Counted from the stretch's first letter, positions 54,749 to 63,967 are shown. The stretch is 64,000 nt of DNA from Methylobacterium tardum (GCF_023546765.1 NZ_CP097484.1:2326001-2390000), one strand, 5' to 3'. The notes: generated by a model from the letters alone, not told the origin. Program-made: numbers and translations.

Positions 54749-56347
54749 TCACTCGCCCAGAGCGACCCGGAACCCGTGCGCCGGGTACCGGACGTTGGTG
54801 TCGTAGTGTTCGCGACTGCTGACTTGAATATCGGCAGGCTCGCTCAACCAGGATCCGCCGCGCAGGACGTGCTCGCGGCACTTCGGGGAGGTCCAGGCGC
54901 CGACGCGCGGGGCACCCTGGTAATTACTGTGCCAGCAATCCTGGACCCATTCCGCGACGCCCCCGCCCATGCCCTGCAACCCGAAGGCATTCGGCGGCAG
55001 CAGGCCGATCTGAATCGGCTTCTCCAGGTCGTGCGGCGTGCCGCAACCCTTACAGTTGGCGAAGCCGGGCACCATCTGTGCGCCCCACCAGTAGGCGGTT
55101 GCCGTCCCGGCCCGCGCCGCATATTCCCACTCGGCCTCGCTCGGCAGGCGGTACGGCTTGGACGTCAGCTTCGACAGCCACGCCACGTATTGCTGGGCGT
55201 CGTTCCAGCTCACGTTGCGCACCGGCAGGTCGTCGGGGCCGTCCGGCCGGTATGTGCAGGCACCCGCGCGGACACAGGCCTGCCACTGCGCCTTCGTGAC
55301 TGGCAGGCGGCTGAGCGCGAACGGCGCGATGACGACCTGATGCACCGGCTTCTCGGACGCATCCGACGAGCCCCCCATCCGGAAGACCCCGCCGGTCAGC
55401 TTGAGCATCTCGGGGCAGTCTGCGCAGTCCTTCAACGCACCGGACGGCGCGGGCGGCTCCGGTTTCTGGGCCGGCGGCGGCGGTACGGCGAACGCGACCG
55501 GCACGGGTTCGGGACTGGGCGCGGGCGGGGCTGCGGCGGCCATCTCGGGTTTCGCCGTGTCGATCACGGGGGCGGGTATCGGAACCTGGGCCGTGCTGGT
55601 CCCACGCCGTGGAGCGGCCTCAGGCGCGGGCACCTCGCCGGGGCCGATGACGATGCCGACCGGCTCAGGGCGGTCCGTCGTCTTGTGGGCGGCGAACCAG
55701 ACGCCGATGGCAAAGGTCGCCCCGCAGGCGCCGACGATCGGAAGGAGCGTGCGGACAGCGCGCTTGACCCCGTGCTCGGCGCGGATGACGGCCGACGGAT
55801 CGGGCAGGACGCGGTAGATCCGGACGGGATCGGTAATATTCTTCAGGCGCTCATCACCGAGAGATTGGTAACCACAGACGAGCTTGTTCTTGATCTGCTC
55901 GTAGACGCCGCCCGAGATGTTGACGTCGCCGGGTCTTGCTGCGGTCTGCAGGCGCGCGGCGACGTTCACGCCGTCACCGAAGACATCGTGCTCTTCGCAT
56001 ATGATATCGCCAAGATTGATGCCGATGCGATACTGCAGCCAGCTGGATTTGTCCGATACCGCGGCGTTGCGGGCGGCAATGGTTTGTTGAATGACGATCG
56101 CGCAGCGCGTCGCTTCGAGCGGGCTGTCGAAGACGGCCAGAAATCCGTCGCCCATGTGTTTGATGATCGTGCCGCTGTGCTCCAGAACGGTCGGCTCGAC
56201 GATGTCCCGTCGATACCGGCTCATCCGCGCATGTGTTCCCTCCTCGTCATGTCCCATCATGCGGCTGTATCCGGCTATATCGGCGCTCATGATCGCGCAG
56301 AGCCGGCGTGTACTTGCCGCAGAATGAGATGACGCATCCCTGAGCAT
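54749..56347 (-). CDS. Class III adenylate cyclase fused to a periplasmic FGE-sulfatase (SUMF1-like) domain
   Basis: 532-residue membrane protein. Residues about 14-190 are a class III cyclase catalytic domain with metal aspartates D23 (MSADIAGYSRMM) and D67, adenine-selecting lysine K63 (TIIKHMGDGFLAVF), and the transition-state asparagine and arginine in FGDGVNVAARLQTAA, so it looks active. One helix follows (RTLLPIVGACGATFAIGVWF), then a Pro/Ala-rich periplasmic stretch of about 90 residues. The C-terminal FGE-sulfatase domain has FRMGGSSDASEKPVHQV, LPVTKAQWQACVRAG, RLPSEAEWEYAARAGTATAY, GGGVAEWVQDCW and HVLRGGSWLSEPADI. Whether the FGE domain retains oxidase activity is unclear; many such domains only bind. 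The arrangement suggests signalling across the membrane by cAMP. Confidence 0.9.
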   Translation of the reverse strand: MLRDASSHSAASTRRLCAIMSADIAGYSRMMGHDEEGTHARMSRYRRDIVEPTVLEHSGTIIKHMGDGFLAVFDSPLEATRCAIVIQQTIAARNAAVSDKSSWLQYRIGINLGDIICEEHDVFGDGVNVAARLQTAARPGDVNISGGVYEQIKNKLVCGYQSLGDERLKNITDPVRIYRVLPDPSAVIRAEHGVKRAVRTLLPIVGACGATFAIGVWFAAHKTTDRPEPVGIVIGPGEVPAPEAAPRRGTSTAQVPIPAPVIDTAKPEMAAAAPPAPSPEPVPVAFAVPPPPAQKPEPPAPSGALKDCADCPEMLKLTGGVFRMGGSSDASEKPVHQVVIAPFALSRLPVTKAQWQACVRAGACTYRPDGPDDLPVRNVSWNDAQQYVAWLSKLTSKPYRLPSEAEWEYAARAGTATAYWWGAQMVPGFANCKGCGTPHDLEKPIQIGLLPPNAFGLQGMGGGVAEWVQDCWHSNYQGAPRVGAWTSPKCREHVLRGGSWLSEPADIQVSSREHYDTNVRYPAHGFRVALGE

Positions 56348-56665
56348 GCGGGAAACCTCCAGGACAGACCCGCAATGGCGCAGACCAAAATCCTAACCGG
56401 TTCGATGATCTCTATTGACGCGCCAAAACGTACTATTCTAGCGCATTGATTGCAATATTCGACGGCTGTCTTCGGATGGGTGCCGTTCACAGTCATCGTC
56501 CGATGGCGGACCGGTCAGGAAGTGTTGGTTGCGATCTTGCTGTCGCGTTCCTGTCAATGGACGACGCGGGCAGAATCTCGATCCTGCAAATGGATGATCT
56601 GCAGCGTACGATTCATCCCGTGCGCCCGACGGACGTGATCGGCGCGACGGCTGACGCGGCCTGGC
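56348..56665. other. Intergenic region, no gene found
   Basis: 318 bases between the acyl-CoA ligase stop and the cyclase start, both on the minus strand. It should carry the cyclase promoter. I see no supportable coding frame, hairpin terminator or repeat. Confidence 0.5.
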
Positions 56666-58180
56666 TCACACGGCCCGAACCGCCGCCGCCGCCCGCTGCC
56701 GCAATCCGTTCCGGTCGATCTTGTTGGTCGAGGCGAGCAGCATCGCATCGAGGAACCAGACCCGCCGGGGATGCTGATAGGCCGGGGCGTTGGCGAGGAC
56801 GTGCTGCTTGATCGCGGCCTCGTCGGCCGCAGCGCCCGGGCGCAGCACGACGAAGGCCACCGGCTTGGTGCCCTTGATCGCGTCCTCGACCGGGACCACG
56901 CAGGCCTGCAGCACGTCCGGGTGGCTCTCGATGACGAGTTCGACCTCGCCCGGGAAGATGTTCTCGCCGCCGGAGACGAACATGTCGTCGGTCCGGCCCA
57001 GGACGGTATGGAAGCCGTGCTCATCCCGGCGGAAGATGTCGCCGGTGTCGTAGTAGCCATCCGCGGTGATCGGCGACGGCGTCTCCGGCCTGTTGTGGTA
57101 GCCCAGCATGAGGGCCGGGCTGCGGATCTGCAGCACCCCGGTCTCCGGAGCCTTCGGACCGACGAGACGCACCGAGACGCCCGGATGGGGATAGCCCACG
57201 GAGGCGATCGGCGTCGGCAGCCCGTCCGGGTGCTGCGTGAACACGATCGGACCGCCCTCGGTGGTGCCGTAGGCGTTGATGATGCGGGCATTGGGCAGGA
57301 GGGCCCGGATCTGGTGCGCCAGGGTGTCGTTGACCGGGGCGGAGCCCATCCGCACCGCGCGCACGCTCGTCAGATCGGCCTGCGCGAGCGCGTCACTCTC
57401 CCGCAGCATCATGGCGATCATCGGCGGCACGGCGGTGAGCCACGTGCAGCGGTGCCGGCTGATGGCCTCGATATAGGCGCGAGCCTCGAATTGCGGCAGC
57501 AGCACCATGGTGGCGCCGGACGCGCAGACCAGGAGCGCCAGGGCCAGCGCGTTCATGTGGTAGAGCGGCGCCGCGATCAGGACGCGGTCCTGCCGCAGGT
57601 CGTCCTCCGCCATGCGCGTGCGCACCACCCAGAGGTGGCTCGCATGCGAGAGCATCACGCCCTTCGGACGGCCGGTCGAGCCGGACGTGTACAGGAGCAG
57701 GCCCATCTCGTCCGGGTGCGGGTCGATCGGGTCGAACGGGCCCGGATCGAGCCACGGCCCGATCCCGTCCGCACCCGCGGCATCGAACGCGGCGACGCGC
57801 AGATCCGGCGGCAGGTCGGCGGGAAGCTGCGCGCGCCGCAGCGCATCGCAGACGACGAGGCGCGCGCCGCAATCGACGAGCACGTTCCGGATCGTGGCCG
57901 CGGGGAACTTGTGGTTCACGGGCGTCGGGACGATCCCGGCGCGCATCGCCCCGAGCAGGAGCGCGACAGACTCGGGCCGGTTGGCCGACAGGATCGCAAT
58001 GCGCTCGCCCCGCCGCAGGCCGCCGCGGAGCAGCCCGCGGGCGAAGGCGTCGGCCATCGCGTCGAGCGCCGCGCGGGACAGGATCGTCGGCTCGGCGCCC
58101 GGACGCAGTCCGATGATCATGGGGGCGTCGGGATCGCCGGCGCGGTCGACGAGGGCGCCGAGATTGGTCACCGGGCGCAT
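56666..58180 (-). CDS. Acyl-CoA/AMP-forming ligase
   Basis: Activates a carboxylic acid through an acyl-adenylate to a CoA thioester. The 504-residue ANL-superfamily protein has the P-loop-like motif LLLYTSGSTGRPKGVMLSH, YGTTEGGPIVF, the hinge TGDIFRRDEHGFHTVLGRTD and the catalytic lysine in STNKIDRNGLR. The substrate cannot be told. It resembles medium- or aromatic-acid ligases. It is the last gene of the apparent uptake operon, overlapping the VOC gene by 13 bases. Confidence 0.9.
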   Translation of the reverse strand: MRPVTNLGALVDRAGDPDAPMIIGLRPGAEPTILSRAALDAMADAFARGLLRGGLRRGERIAILSANRPESVALLLGAMRAGIVPTPVNHKFPAATIRNVLVDCGARLVVCDALRRAQLPADLPPDLRVAAFDAAGADGIGPWLDPGPFDPIDPHPDEMGLLLYTSGSTGRPKGVMLSHASHLWVVRTRMAEDDLRQDRVLIAAPLYHMNALALALLVCASGATMVLLPQFEARAYIEAISRHRCTWLTAVPPMIAMMLRESDALAQADLTSVRAVRMGSAPVNDTLAHQIRALLPNARIINAYGTTEGGPIVFTQHPDGLPTPIASVGYPHPGVSVRLVGPKAPETGVLQIRSPALMLGYHNRPETPSPITADGYYDTGDIFRRDEHGFHTVLGRTDDMFVSGGENIFPGEVELVIESHPDVLQACVVPVEDAIKGTKPVAFVVLRPGAAADEAAIKQHVLANAPAYQHPRRVWFLDAMLLASTNKIDRNGLRQRAAAAVRAV

Positions 58181-58992
58181 CGGGCGCTCCTGCAGCGCAG
58201 CGTGAGCTGGAAGTCCGGCAGCGCCAGCTCAGCCTCCTCGGAGGAGAGTCGGGTCCAGTCCGCGTCCGGTACGGCGCGGGCCCGAGCCTCGAGCGCGGTC
58301 AGGTCGGTGAAGTGCAATTCGAGGCCGGCGAAGCGCGCCGCCGGGCCCGGCTCGATCGTCACGCGGGTCTCGCCCAGACGGAAGGTCCACGCCGCCCCGT
58401 CCCGCTCGGCCGCCGCGCCGCAGGCGGCGGCGTAGCGCGGCGCTTCAACATCGGGCTCCGGGCTTGCCACGGCAAAACCGCCGATTCCGCAGAACCCGTT
58501 CGGGTGTGCGAACCAGGGCTCCCGCCAGACCAGGTCCGGGGTCAGGTGCTGGCAATGGTAGATCCGGCCGGCCGGAAACAGCGACGTCGGCAGGCGTACG
58601 GTCCGGAACCGGGCCTCCTCGGTCCTGTCCCCCAGGGTGACCGGCCGCGAGAACGCCGCCGGCGGCCCGACCGGCAGGCCGGCCGCCGAGAGGCGCGCGA
58701 AGGTCTCGTCCGCGTCGGCGCTCGCCACGACGAGACCGTTCAGCCCGAACGGGCTGTCGAGCACGTCCTGGCGCTGCGGACCGTCCTCGGGCACGCCGAC
58801 CAGCTCCAGATAGGCGCCGGGCGTCATCATCAGGTGGTTGATGGACCCGAGCGAATGGCGCCCGCGCGGCGTCAGCTGGAAGCCGAGCTCGGTGAACAGG
58901 GCCGCCGCCGCATCCATGCGGCGGAGGACGTTGATCACCACGTGGTCGAGGGCGGGACCCGGCCGGACCGCCCTCCCCGCGGCGTCGCTCAT
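58168..58992 (-). CDS. VOC-superfamily (glyoxalase-like) protein
   Basis: 274-residue protein with two glyoxalase-like halves. The N-terminal half shows LDHVVINVLRRMDAAAALFT then ELGFQLTPRGRHSLGSINHL, the glyoxalase_3 style. The second half includes IYHCQHLTPDLVWREPWFAH. It may act on an enol, a lactone or an aromatic ring-cleavage intermediate, but no specific reaction can be given. Its ATG overlaps the thioesterase stop as ATGA. Confidence 0.8.
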   Translation of the reverse strand: MSDAAGRAVRPGPALDHVVINVLRRMDAAAALFTELGFQLTPRGRHSLGSINHLMMTPGAYLELVGVPEDGPQRQDVLDSPFGLNGLVVASADADETFARLSAAGLPVGPPAAFSRPVTLGDRTEEARFRTVRLPTSLFPAGRIYHCQHLTPDLVWREPWFAHPNGFCGIGGFAVASPEPDVEAPRYAAACGAAAERDGAAWTFRLGETRVTIEPGPAARFAGLELHFTDLTALEARARAVPDADWTRLSSEEAELALPDFQLTLRCRSARCAR

Positions 58993-59420
58993 TTCGGCGG
59001 CGCGGTCATGTAGACGCCGCGGCCGCTGGCGAGCAGCCGGCCCTCGGAATCGAGGATCTGCGCCTCGGCCACCGAGAGCTGGCCGCCGAACTTCACCACA
59101 TTGCCCCGGCAGGTCAGGTCGCCCTGCATCGCCGGGCGGTGATAATCGACGCGCAGGTCCACGGTCGGCACGCCGCGGCCGGTCTTGGACACAAGCGCCC
59201 AGTCGGCGGTCAGGTCGACCAGGGTCGCCAGGATGCCGCCATGGACGTAGCCGCGCTCGGCGTTGACGACCCATTCGGGACGCCACGTCGCCTTCAGCTC
59301 GATCGTGCCCGCGCCGACCGAGACGACGGACAGGCCGAGCCACTGGTGGAACGGGCCGCGCAGGAGCAGGGCCTCCACGTCTTCCCGGCTCAGGGGCGCG
59401 GGCGTCTGGGTATCCGACAT
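58989..59420 (-). CDS. PaaI-type hotdog-fold thioesterase
   Basis: 143-residue acyl-CoA thioesterase with the hotdog motif ERGYVHGGILATLVDLTADW and RVDYHRPAMQGDLTCRGNVV. PaaI proteins release CoA from aromatic or dead-end acyl-CoA in catabolic operons, which fits the neighbouring ligase. It starts 11 bases after the oxidoreductase stop. Confidence 0.88.
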   Translation of the reverse strand: MSDTQTPAPLSREDVEALLLRGPFHQWLGLSVVSVGAGTIELKATWRPEWVVNAERGYVHGGILATLVDLTADWALVSKTGRGVPTVDLRVDYHRPAMQGDLTCRGNVVKFGGQLSVAEAQILDSEGRLLASGRGVYMTAPPK

Positions 59421-59431
59421 GGCAGGTGCTC

Positions 59432-60446
59432 CTACGGCGTGACGACGATCTTGCCCATGACCTCGCGGTCGCGGATCATCCGCAGGCCCTCGGCGGCCTC
59501 CTCCAGGGGCAGGACCCTGTCGATCGTGGGCTTGAGGGTGCCGGCCTGGATCATGTCCATCAGGGCCGCGAGATTGTCGTCGTAGAAGCTGTTCGAGCCG
59601 ATCACCTTCAGCTCGAAGCTCCAGATGTAGCGGAGATCCTCCTTCGGATCGTGCCCCGCGGTGGCGCCGCAGACGAGCAGCGTGCCGCCGCGCTTCAGGC
59701 ATTTGAGCGAGGGCACCCAGGTGTCGCCGCCGGTGAAGTTGATCACCACGTCAACGCCGCCCTCGTAGGTCCGGCGCTGCGGCTTGCCGTAGGTCTGGAT
59801 CGCCCATTTCGAGAAGTCGGTCTCGCGGTAATTGACCACGTGATCGGCCCCGAGCGCCTTCAGCGCCTCCATCTTCTCGGCGCTGCCCGCGCAGGCGATC
59901 ACCTCGGCGCCGAGCTGCTTGGCCAGCATCACGCAGCCGGTGCCGACGCCGCCGCTGGCGCCCAGGATCAGGACCTTGTCGCCGGCCTTCACGGTGTTGT
60001 GGGTGATCAGCATCCGGTGGGCGGTGCCGTAGGCCACGGGCAGCGAGGCGGCGTCCGCGTAGCTCACGTCGGGCGGCATCGCGATCAGCTGGCTCCGAGA
60101 CCCGGCAATACTCGGCCATGCCGCCGTCGAGCATCTCGCCCATCAGGCCCTTGGCCTTGTTCAGCGGATTGACCAGCACCCGGTCGCCGACGCGCCAATC
60201 CGCGACGCCCGCGCCGAGCTCGACGATCTGGCCGGCCATGTCGAGGCCGATCACCACCGGCATCGGCACCTTGATGCCGGGCATGCCCTTCACGGTGAAC
60301 ACGTCGTGGTAGTTGAACGAGGAGGCGCCCACCCGGATGAGGACCTCGTCGGGGCCCGGAGCGGGCTTCGGGTAGTCGGCGACGACCTTCAGCGTATCGA
60401 TGTCGCCGTGCGCCTCCAGCACGAGGGCTCGCATCGTGTCTGCCAT
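59432..60446 (-). CDS. Zinc-type alcohol dehydrogenase/quinone oxidoreductase (MDR family), interrupted by a frameshift
   Basis: NAD(P)H-dependent MDR oxidoreductase of about 338 residues. The N-terminal part (MADTMRALVLEAHGDIDTLK to GGMAEYCRVSE) is in one frame and the rest (QLIAMPPDVSYADAASLPVA onward, with the nucleotide-binding GASGGVGTGCVMLAKQLGA) is in another. The break is near 60093-60097. One extra base or two missing bases would restore it between VSE and QLIAMP. It is thus either a sequencing error or a genuine frameshift. The catalytic zinc ligands of true alcohol dehydrogenases are not evident, so a quinone-reductase or enoyl reductase-like role is more likely. Confidence 0.82.
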
Positions 60447-60546
60447 GGGGACCTGTTTCCTCTCGACGAAGTGTTGGGTGTTCTTGCCGACGGTGTGAGC
60501 GCTCTCCGCCGGAGTGGACTTCGGCTCGGCGCAATCGAGCACGGCT

Positions 60547-61527
60547 CTAGGGGATGGCCTTCGACTGCTCGTAGGGTCCCGGCACGAGGGCCCCCTCGGG
60601 CAGGCTGCCCTGGACGGCGCCGACCGCCTTGAACACCTCGAATTCCCGCTTGAGCGACGCGATGTCGGCGGGTTCCAGGCTGACGGTGTAGATGCCGTCC
60701 CAGAGCGCCGCGTAGGCCGCGGCATCGGTGGCGTTCAGATTGGCGGAGGCCATCAGGATCTTGGCCACGCCGGGCTTGTCGGCCTTGCCGTACTCGAAGG
60801 CCTTGCGCATGGCCGCGACCACCTTGGCGGGGCCGTCCGGATTCTGCGCCATCCAGGCCTTGCGCATCAGGCCGACGCCGAGCACGGGCGGGGCGTCCTG
60901 CCGGGTGAGGCGCTTCCATTCCTCGCGAAACGTCCCGAGCCGGCGCATCTTGACGTCCGGCAGGAGCGCCAGGGTCACGGTCCGCAACGCGGCCGCGTCG
61001 ATGTCCTTCTGGACGAGGAATTGCGCCAGCCGCGAGTCGTTGCCCGGCACCGCCTGATAATCGGCGGGCTTGAGGCCGTGATTGCCTTCGAGGATGGCGG
61101 CCGCGATGGCGGCGGTGCCGCTGCCGGCCGGGGACGTGCCGATCTTCTTGCCCTTGAGATCCGCCATCGTGCGGATCGGGGAATCCTCCGGCACGACGAA
61201 GTCGAGATCGGCCACCTGCGTCGCCAGCACGATGCTGAGCGGCAGGCCGTTGGCGGTGACGCTCAGCGAGGTCCCGGCGCTCGCCGCGATGGCGAAATCG
61301 ATGGCGCCGGCCGCCATCGCCTTGGTGGGCGCGTTGACGTCGGGGAACTTGACGTATTCCGGCGTCAGCCCCTGCTTCTCCATGAACTGCCCGGCTTCGA
61401 GCACCGCGCCGAAGCCGAGGCTGATGCCCGAGCTCCAGTAGCCGATGCGGACCGTTTGGGCCTGGGCGCGGCCTGGCAGCGCCGCCGCGAGCAGCGCGCA
61501 GACGAGAAGGGCACCGATCCGTTTCAA
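60547..61527 (-). CDS. ABC transporter substrate-binding protein (NitT/TauT, SsuA-like)
   Basis: Periplasmic binding protein, 326 residues from the chosen TTG start, with signal peptide KRIGALLVCALLAAALPGRA then QAQ. The mature protein has VRIGYWSSGISLGFGAVLEA, AAGAIDFAIAASAGTSLSV and DLKGKKIGTSPAGSGTAA, typical of the family that binds sulfonates, nitrate, taurine, thiamine precursors or aromatic acids. TTG is preceded by AGGAGG at 5 bases. An alternative ATG at 61584 overlaps the permease stop as ATGA and would add 19 residues ahead of the signal peptide. Confidence 0.88.
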   Translation of the reverse strand: MKRIGALLVCALLAAALPGRAQAQTVRIGYWSSGISLGFGAVLEAGQFMEKQGLTPEYVKFPDVNAPTKAMAAGAIDFAIAASAGTSLSVTANGLPLSIVLATQVADLDFVVPEDSPIRTMADLKGKKIGTSPAGSGTAAIAAAILEGNHGLKPADYQAVPGNDSRLAQFLVQKDIDAAALRTVTLALLPDVKMRRLGTFREEWKRLTRQDAPPVLGVGLMRKAWMAQNPDGPAKVVAAMRKAFEYGKADKPGVAKILMASANLNATDAAAYAALWDGIYTVSLEPADIASLKREFEVFKAVGAVQGSLPEGALVPGPYEQSKAIP

Positions 61528-61580
61528 CGCGGCCTCCTGAACTCTGGTAGCGGGGCGACGGGGACCATCGGGGGCCGCGC

Positions 61581-62396
61581 TCATGCCGGGCTCGCCTTCT
61601 TCCAGGCGAACAGGCGCCGCTCCGCCGGCTTGAGGACCAGGGTCTCCAGGCCGATCATCAGGGCGACGAGGGTGAGGGTCCAGGCGAAGACCTGATCGGT
61701 CTGCACGAGGTCGGCGGCCTGCCGCAGCCGGTATCCGATGCCGCTGCTCGCCCCGAGGCTCTCGGCCACCAGCACCACGCGGGCACCGAAGCCGATGGCG
61801 AGCCGGGCGCCCGAGAAGAAGGCCGGCAGGATGGTCGGCAGGTAGATCTTGGTCAGCACCTTCCGCCGGGGCATGCGGAAGGTGCGGGCGAGTTCGAGAT
61901 GCTCGGCGCTGACCGTCCGGGTGCCCTGCCAGACATTGGTCAGGATCAGCGGCATCGCGGTCATGAACACCACGAAGATCGTGGTCCAGTTCGACAGCCC
62001 GAACCAGATCAGCGCGAAGATCGCCCAGATCGCCGACGAGACGGTGTTCATCACCGTGAGCACCGGCTCGAAGAACCCGCCGAGCGCCCGGCTTGCGCCC
62101 AGCGCGAGGCCCAGCGGCAGGCCGACCAGGGCGGCCAGCGCGAAGCCCGCCGCGACGCGGCCGAGGGTGATGCCGAGATCGGCAGCGAAGCTCGGCGTCG
62201 CGACGAGGCCGGTCCAGGCCGTCCAGACGCGGGCCGGGCTCGGCAGGACGAAGCTCGGCGCGTGGAGGGCGCCGATCTGCCAGGCGGCGAGCGCCAGCCC
62301 GATCAGGGCCAGACGCTGCAGGAGCGTGCCGCCATGGGTGCGGACGACGCCGGCTCGCGGACGGCGCAGCATGGCCTCGGGCGTCCGGACTAGCAT
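61581..62396 (-). CDS. ABC transporter permease (NitT/TauT, SsuC-like)
   Basis: 271-residue inner-membrane permease with six predicted helices and the cytoplasmic EAA-type loop (LELARTFRMPRRKVLTKIYL then PTILPAFFSGARLAIG). It is followed by the binding protein and overlaps the ATPase stop by 7 bases. It is a component of the importer encoded here. Confidence 0.93.
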   Translation of the reverse strand: MLVRTPEAMLRRPRAGVVRTHGGTLLQRLALIGLALAAWQIGALHAPSFVLPSPARVWTAWTGLVATPSFAADLGITLGRVAAGFALAALVGLPLGLALGASRALGGFFEPVLTVMNTVSSAIWAIFALIWFGLSNWTTIFVVFMTAMPLILTNVWQGTRTVSAEHLELARTFRMPRRKVLTKIYLPTILPAFFSGARLAIGFGARVVLVAESLGASSGIGYRLRQAADLVQTDQVFAWTLTLVALMIGLETLVLKPAERRLFAWKKASPA

Positions 62397-63157
62397 GGGA
62401 CCGGCTCCTCCGAGAGGGCGAGGCGCAGGCGGCGGACCTGGTCGGTCACCGCCTCCGAGAGCGGATCCCGCGGGCGGTCGAGGGCCACCTCCTGGACGAG
62501 GCGCACGCGGCCGGGATGCGGCTGCAGCACGACGATCCGGTCGGCCAGCACCACCGCCTCCTCGACGTCGTGGGTGACGAAGATCAGGGTCATCGCCCGC
62601 AAGGCCGCGATGCGCAGCAGCTCGGAATGCATCTGAGCGCGGATCGTCGGATCGAGCTTCGAGAACGGCTCGTCGAGGAGCAGGAGGCTCGGCTCGGTGA
62701 CGAGGCTGCGGGCCAGGGCGACCCGGCTGCGCATGCCGCCGGAAAGCTCGTGCGGGAAGGCATCGCGGAAGCGCGACAGGCCGACGAGGTCGAGGGTCTC
62801 ATCGACGCGCCGGCGGCGCTCGGCGGCCGGCATGCTGCCGGCCTCCAGCCCGAAGGCGACGTTCTGCGCCGCCGTGCGCCACGGCAGGAGCCGGTCCTCC
62901 TGGAACATGTAGGTCATGGCGCGCCAGTCGCGGAATTCCCGGGCCGCCGTGCCGAACAGGCGCACGCCACCGGCATCCGGCTCGATCAGCCCGGCGATGA
63001 TGTTGAGCAGCGTGCTCTTCCCGCAGCCTGACGCGCCGACGATCGCCACCACCGCCCGCTGCGGCACCGTCAGGGCGATGTCCTGGAGGACGTGGAGCGG
63101 CGCGCCCTCGCGCTGGCCGAACCACTTGCCGACATGATCGATCTCGACCGCGTTCAC
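62390..63157 (-). CDS. ABC transporter ATP-binding protein (NitT/TauT, SsuB-like)
   Basis: 255-residue ATPase from a GTG start that overlaps the stop of the GntR regulator as GTGA. Motifs: Walker A GASGCGKSTLLN, Q-loop YMFQEDRLLPWRT, signature LSGGMRSRVALARSLVTEPS and Walker B LLLLDEPFSKLD, then FVTHDVEEAVVLADRI. The QEDRLLPW element is typical of SsuB/TauB. The catalytic set is complete. Confidence 0.93.
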   Translation of the reverse strand: MNAVEIDHVGKWFGQREGAPLHVLQDIALTVPQRAVVAIVGASGCGKSTLLNIIAGLIEPDAGGVRLFGTAAREFRDWRAMTYMFQEDRLLPWRTAAQNVAFGLEAGSMPAAERRRRVDETLDLVGLSRFRDAFPHELSGGMRSRVALARSLVTEPSLLLLDEPFSKLDPTIRAQMHSELLRIAALRAMTLIFVTHDVEEAVVLADRIVVLQPHPGRVRLVQEVALDRPRDPLSEAVTDQVRRLRLALSEEPVPC

Positions 63158-63915
63158 CGCGCGCTCCCGTCCGCCTGGACCGGCGCGGCCGGTCCGATCA
63201 CGGCGGTGTCGCGCAGGCTCGCGATCACCTTCTCCAGGGTCATGGCGCGGAAGGTCTCGACGTGGCGGCGCGCCACCTGGGCGGCGCTCTCGGCGTCCCC
63301 CGCCACGAGATGCTCGATCATGGCGGCGTGGTCGTTCTCGATGTTGGGCCGCACGCCCTGCACGCCGAAGCCGAGCGCCACGAGGCGGGTCATCTCGCCG
63401 AGGAGGCCCGAGAGGGCGCGGCAGAGGCGCTGGTTCCCGGACGCGACGGCGATCGCCATGTGGAAGCTGCGGTTGGCCTCCAGGAAGAAGTCGATCTGGT
63501 TGCCGACATCGACGTCGATGCGCCGCCGGCAGGCCTGTTCGAGCCGCTCCAGCTGCCCCCGGTTCACCCGCCCGGCCGCGCCGCGGGCCGCCAGCGGCTC
63601 CAGCTCGGTGCGCAGGGCGAAGATCTCGTCCACATCCTTCACGGTGACCGGCGCGACCCGGTAGCCGTGCCGCGGCATGGAGGCGACGAAGCCGTCCTGC
63701 GTGAGGCGCTGGAGCGCGATCCGGCAGCTGGCCTTGCCCAGCGCGAAGCGCTCCATCAGCTGCGTCTCGGTGAAGCGCGTGCCCGGCAGCAGGCGGCAGG
63801 AGACGATCTCCCGTCGCAGGGTGTCGTAGGCCTGGTTCGCCTTCAGCGTGGCCGATGGCAGGCCGACCACGCTCATCGGCTGAATGGATGCCAGATCGCC
63901 GTGCGGCTTCCGCAT
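63154..63915 (-). CDS. GntR-family (FadR/VanR-like) transcriptional regulator
   Basis: 253-residue regulator: an N-terminal winged helix (AYDTLRREIVSCRLLPGTRF then TETQLMERFALGKASCRIAL and QRLTQDGFVASMPRHGYRV) and a C-terminal FCD domain with helical ligand-binding motifs, including DFFLEANRSFHMAIAVASGN and the metal-binding-type H in NDHAAMIEHL. FCD proteins are usually repressors of catabolic operons and are released by an organic acid. Start ATG at 63915 has AGGGGA upstream. It overlaps the ATPase gene and is therefore the first gene of the operon. Confidence 0.9.
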   Translation of the reverse strand: MRKPHGDLASIQPMSVVGLPSATLKANQAYDTLRREIVSCRLLPGTRFTETQLMERFALGKASCRIALQRLTQDGFVASMPRHGYRVAPVTVKDVDEIFALRTELEPLAARGAAGRVNRGQLERLEQACRRRIDVDVGNQIDFFLEANRSFHMAIAVASGNQRLCRALSGLLGEMTRLVALGFGVQGVRPNIENDHAAMIEHLVAGDAESAAQVARRHVETFRAMTLEKVIASLRDTAVIGPAAPVQADGSAR

Positions 63916-63967
63916 AGTTCCCCTGAGACGGTTTCCATTTGAGCGCATCGCTCGATGCATTTCCCGC

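Noticed and set aside
60547..63157. Alkanesulfonate or taurine utilisation as the operon's function
   Set aside because: The importer family alone does not prove it, and no SsuD, TauD or other desulfonating enzyme is present in the window.
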